A program made the translations under genes and the position numbers. The notes under the pieces were generated by a model, which ran no database searches, had not been told where the DNA came from, and saw nothing but the letters and a program-made list of their open reading frames with translations. Of a stretch of DNA of 6,928 nt, positions 4,629 through 6,928 are shown in pieces (the first letter of the stretch is position 1; the number at the start of each line of letters is the position of its first letter). This DNA is from DAOTTI01 sp034437795 (GTDB lineage: Bacteria; Chloroflexota; UBA11872; UBA12225), in NCBI GenBank assembly GCA_034437795.1, contig DAOTTI010000105.1:1-6928 (forward strand), in the 5' to 3' direction.

Positions 4629-6386
4629 ATGACGCGCAGTAACGCAGAAGTCGAGCACCTGCGGGGCGGCAAGGACGACGTCGAGCTCTACGTCCGCACC
4701 TACACCACCATCCTGCGCAGCAGCGGCGACGTGCGCCTCCGCGCCTTCGTCGCCGCGCACGTCCAGGTGGGGTCCAGTCTCCATCCGGGCGCCGGATCGG
4801 CCATGCCCGACGCCGGCGCCTTCATCTACGCCATCCAGCGCCTGCCGGACGCTGTCGCCCACGTGCGCCGCATCATTCTCGGCCAGGAAGGGGAGCGCTT
4901 TCGAGCGGTGCTGGGCCGCGACGTGACGCACTGGCAGCGCCTGGAAGCGCCGGCCCGCCGCCGCCAGTGGCGGTGGAATGGCTCCGACTCCATGACGGTG
5001 CACGTGGCCAGCCCGTCTGACCTGGACGACGTGATCCCGTGCCTCGTCGCCTACCAGATCGAGTGGAACAAGCTGCACGCCCTGCTCCAGGACCTGGCCA
5101 GAGAGCCGACTGGCCGGCGCCTGCTCCAGCAAGACCGGCCGCCGGACGATGCGCTGGCCGCGCTGGGCGCCCGCCTGGGCTTCAGCGCGGACGACTGGCG
5201 GCGCCTCCAGGCCATCTGGGGCCCGCGCTTCTGGGAGCGCATCCGGCAGATCGCCGCCGAAGAGAAGGACATGTTCGTGCGTCTGCTGGAAGGCCACGAC
5301 ATCGGCTACACCCGCCTGGTGCGTCGCTGGTGGGCGCCGATCCGGGCGGCCCTGCGGGCCCGCGCCCTCGACGGCAGGCCGCTGTACTTCATCTCGTCCA
5401 ACATGCACGGCGTCGTCAACCTGGTCTCCGGCTATGCCCGCCGGCGCGCCGCCATGCTCTGGGATTTCCTGGAGAGCGCCGAGGCCCGCGAGCTGGCCGG
5501 GGAGCTGGCCGAGCTGCGGGCGATGAAGGGGCGCGCCAACGCCGAGAACGTCCTGTACTACCTGGCCCGTCTGTGGCACCGCGCCCATCCGGAGGCCCCG
5601 GCCAAGGAAGAGCGCCGCGCCGAGGAGGAAGCGCGGGGCATCGTGCAGATCGATCCTGTGGCCGGCTACGAGGTTGGAGCCCAGCTGGTGGAGCTGGCCC
5701 GGCTCCGCCCGGGCGACTTCGACCCGCGCCTGGCGGATCTGGCCACCGTCGCCCCGCGCTCGGATGCCGTGATCCTGAACGTGGACTATCCGCTGGGGCT
5801 GGCCGCCTACCAGATCCTGCGCGAGGTGGTGGCGGAGGTGCCGGCCCTGCGGGGCGCCTACTACATCGGTAAGGCCGCGACCCTCAACGGCGCCGTCGGG
5901 GACGTGATGATCTCGAACGTCGTCTTTGATGAGCACTCCCGCAATACCTACGTCTTCGACAACGCCTTCGCCTACGACGACGTCGCTCCCTACCTCGAGC
6001 GGGGCTCCGTGCTGGATAACCAGAAGTCGGTCACTGTCCGCGGGACCTTTCTCCAGAACCGCGACTACCTGGAGTTCTATTACCGCGAGCAGTACACCGT
6101 GGTGGAGATGGAGTCAGGCCCCTTGCTCTCGGCGCTCTACGAGGCGTCGTACCCCAACCGCTACCCCACCGGCGAGCACGTCCACTTCCGCAACGTCCCC
6201 TTCGACTTCGGGATCATCCACTACGCCTCCGACACGCCCTACACCCAGGCGCGGACCCTGGGCGGGCGCAGCCTCTCCTTCGAAGGCATCGATTCCACCT
6301 ACGCCGCCACCGTGGCCGTCCTCCGTCGCATCCTCACCCTGGAAGCGGGCCGCCTCGGGATCAGCCGCGTAAGCGCCGCCGCGTAA
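4629..6386 (+). CDS. Two-part protein: unrecognised helical N-terminus plus nucleoside-phosphorylase-like C-terminus
   Basis: The product has 585 residues from the ATG at 4629. An in-frame TTG at 4575 would add 18 residues but lies inside the candidate promoter. No good Shine-Dalgarno site precedes either start. Residues about 1-330 are mostly helical by appearance and rich in Arg, Glu, Leu and Trp. They include the segment YFISSNMHGVVNLVSGYARR (253-272), and no known domain is recognised. A charged Lys/Glu/Arg linker follows near 325-335. From about 378 to 570 the order of motifs resembles the nucleoside phosphorylase (NP-I/AMP nucleosidase) fold: VILNVDYPLG (381-390), YYIGKAATLNGAVGDVMI (411-428), VVEMESGPLL (491-500) where NP-I enzymes carry the ribose-binding Met-Glu, and HYASDTPY (531-538) where they carry the base-contacting Ser-Asp. 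The predicted role is a nucleosidase or phosphorylase acting on a nucleoside or nucleotide in the cytoplasm, or a non-catalytic relative. There is no signal peptide or membrane segment. It appears to be transcribed alone and ends convergently with the dehydrogenase gene. Confidence 0.8.
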   Translation: MTRSNAEVEHLRGGKDDVELYVRTYTTILRSSGDVRLRAFVAAHVQVGSSLHPGAGSAMPDAGAFIYAIQRLPDAVAHVRRIILGQEGERFRAVLGRDVTHWQRLEAPARRRQWRWNGSDSMTVHVASPSDLDDVIPCLVAYQIEWNKLHALLQDLAREPTGRRLLQQDRPPDDALAALGARLGFSADDWRRLQAIWGPRFWERIRQIAAEEKDMFVRLLEGHDIGYTRLVRRWWAPIRAALRARALDGRPLYFISSNMHGVVNLVSGYARRRAAMLWDFLESAEARELAGELAELRAMKGRANAENVLYYLARLWHRAHPEAPAKEERRAEEEARGIVQIDPVAGYEVGAQLVELARLRPGDFDPRLADLATVAPRSDAVILNVDYPLGLAAYQILREVVAEVPALRGAYYIGKAATLNGAVGDVMISNVVFDEHSRNTYVFDNAFAYDDVAPYLERGSVLDNQKSVTVRGTFLQNRDYLEFYYREQYTVVEMESGPLLSALYEASYPNRYPTGEHVHFRNVPFDFGIIHYASDTPYTQARTLGGRSLSFEGIDSTYAATVAVLRRILTLEAGRLGISRVSAAA

Positions 6387-6432
6387 CCCGGCGCCCGCCC
6401 TAGTCCAGATCATTCACGGCCCGCGACGAAGT

Positions 6433-6469
6433 CCCGTCTCCCTCTGGGAGCGGGCCAGGGTGAGGGCTC
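6433..6469. repeat. GGGAGAGGG-type intergenic repeat, copy C
   Basis: CTCCC (6438-6442) pairs with GGGAG (6446-6450) around a TCT loop. It is followed by CGGGCCAGGGTGAGGGCTC, whose last 13 bases are identical to the matching part of copy B. It lies downstream of the nucleoside-phosphorylase-like gene and may contribute to termination. Confidence 0.65.
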
Positions 6470-6470
6470 C

Positions 6471-6494
6471 ACTCGCTACTCGCTACCCGCTACC
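6471..6494. repeat. 7-bp tandem repeat between copies C and D
   Basis: The unit ACTCGCT is at 6471-6477 and 6478-6484, then ACCCGCT at 6485-6491, followed by ACC. It is a short microsatellite-like run separating two palindromic repeats. Confidence 0.65.
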
Positions 6495-6497
6495 AGG

Positions 6498-6532
6498 CCC
6501 TTCTCCCTCTGGGAGAGGGCCAGGATGCGGCC
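6498..6532. repeat. GGGAGAGGG-type intergenic repeat, copy D (hairpin)
   Basis: CCTTCTCCC (6499-6507) pairs with GGGAGAGGG (6511-6519) around a TCT loop: nine pairs with one G-T wobble. GGCCAGGATGCGGCC follows, a diverged version of the tail in copies B and C. It lies 37 bases from the dehydrogenase stop codon and is a candidate terminator for either convergent gene. Confidence 0.65.
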
Positions 6533-6555
6533 TCCGCTGGGGAAGGATCCGGGGG

Positions 6556-6928
6556 TTAGCTGGACGCCGCCGCACGGCCGGCGCCCCCGCGCGCACCGCC
6601 GACCGCGTCGGGGGCGCGCTCCACCGACTCCAAGGTGCCACCCACGACCACCGTATGCCCACTCGGCAGGGAGGGATCGGCCGCCGCGCGCGCAATCGCC
6701 TCACCCATATCCTCCGTAGTGGGCAGCCAGCCGGCCACAGCGCCCCGCCGGTCGGCCATCCCAGGAGCGGCTCGCTCCAGCAACCTGGGGGTAATGGTGC
6801 TCTCGATCAGATCGCCGGTCACGATGATCAGTCGAACCCCTCTCTCGGCCAGCTCCTGCTGTCGCGCGCGCAGCGCCTGCTCGCCCACGCGCTTCGGGGC
6901 TGCCACCGGCGCGTAGGCTGGTAGCTGC
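6556..6928 (-). CDS. Short-chain dehydrogenase/reductase, C-terminal part (5' partial)
   Basis: The minus-strand frame ending in TAA at 6558-6556 is open to the window edge, so the gene begins outside. About 123 codons are present. A GTG at 6906 can be read as a start, but the frame continues upstream without a stop (QLPAYAPVAAPKRVGEQALR), so 6906 is more likely an internal Val. The segment fits the second half of a Rossmann-fold SDR. YAPVAAPK places a Tyr and a Lys six residues apart, as in enoyl-ACP-reductase-type SDRs rather than the classical Tyr-x3-Lys. It is followed by a helix, then GVRLIIVTGDLIESTITPRL (the strand and substrate loop after the active site), a helix with ERAAPGMADR, and a terminal SLPSGHTVVVGG strand. 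The last 20 or so residues are Gly/Ala/Arg-rich. It probably uses NAD(P)H. The substrate is unknown, and the cofactor-binding N-terminus is not in the window. Confidence 0.8.
   Translation of the reverse strand, partial: QLPAYAPVAAPKRVGEQALRARQQELAERGVRLIIVTGDLIESTITPRLLERAAPGMADRRGAVAGWLPTTEDMGEAIARAAADPSLPSGHTVVVGGTLESVERAPDAVGGARGGAGRAAASS

Larger units (their letters stand above)
6387..6555. other. Convergent intergenic region rich in palindromic repeats
   Basis: This 169-base spacer between two convergent 3' ends holds repeat copies C and D. Between them is a short tandem, ACTCGCT-ACTCGCT-ACCCGCT-ACC at 6471-6494, with a 7-base period. No open frame here is convincing. Confidence 0.6.

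Noticed and set aside
4596..5936. Long open frame of 446 codons on the minus strand opposite the nucleoside-phosphorylase-like gene
   Set aside because: It is a shadow frame typical of high-GC DNA. Its translation is rich in Gly, Ala, Arg, His and Val with no motif, whereas the plus-strand frame has clear enzyme-like motifs.
6460..6924. Plus-strand frame opposite the dehydrogenase
   Set aside because: It starts inside repeat copy C, runs through copy D, and encodes Arg/Pro/Gly-rich sequence with no motif.

Overview
The window is about 70% G+C. Codons ending in G or C, Shine-Dalgarno starts, a Tat-exported protein, a Trp/Ser-repeat protein tail and short GGGAGAGGG-type intergenic palindromes together suggest a high-GC Chloroflexota bacterium, perhaps Thermomicrobia-like. 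That placement is an inference from style, not from a marker gene.

Layout. (1) Positions 1-88 hold the last 28 codons of a + strand gene whose product ends in a Thr-Trp-Ser-Ser-Ser pentapeptide repeat. A candidate hairpin follows (95-139). (2) 209-718 (+) encodes a small Tat-exported protein of unknown function ending in Cys-Ala-Cys. Its stop codon lies inside a perfect 9-bp hairpin. (3) 852-2348 (+) encodes a polytopic membrane protein with a complete C-terminal HD-GYP domain, a predicted cyclic-di-GMP phosphodiesterase. (4) 2502-3164 (-) encodes a five-repeat beta-propeller protein without a signal peptide. (5) 3374-4522 (+), divergent from it, encodes an aldose 1-epimerase (galactose mutarotase-like) with the catalytic His and Glu recognisable. 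(6) 4629-6386 (+) encodes a two-part protein of about 585 residues. Its N-terminal part is unrecognised and its C-terminal part has nucleoside-phosphorylase-like motifs. Phased 11-bp direct repeats and a plausible promoter precede it. (7) 6556 to the window end (-) is the C-terminal part of a short-chain dehydrogenase/reductase with a Tyr-x6-Lys pair.

The two convergent junctions (2349-2501 and 6387-6555) and the divergent junction (3165-3373) each carry one or two copies of a GGGAGAGGG-type palindromic repeat. At the convergent junctions these could act as bidirectional terminators. The genes do not form one obvious pathway. The first two may both concern the cell surface. The propeller and mutarotase are divergent neighbours that might share a carbohydrate-related role, which is weak inference. 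The best candidate for undescribed biology is the two-part protein at 4629-6386. No RNA gene, CRISPR array, transposase or phage gene was seen.
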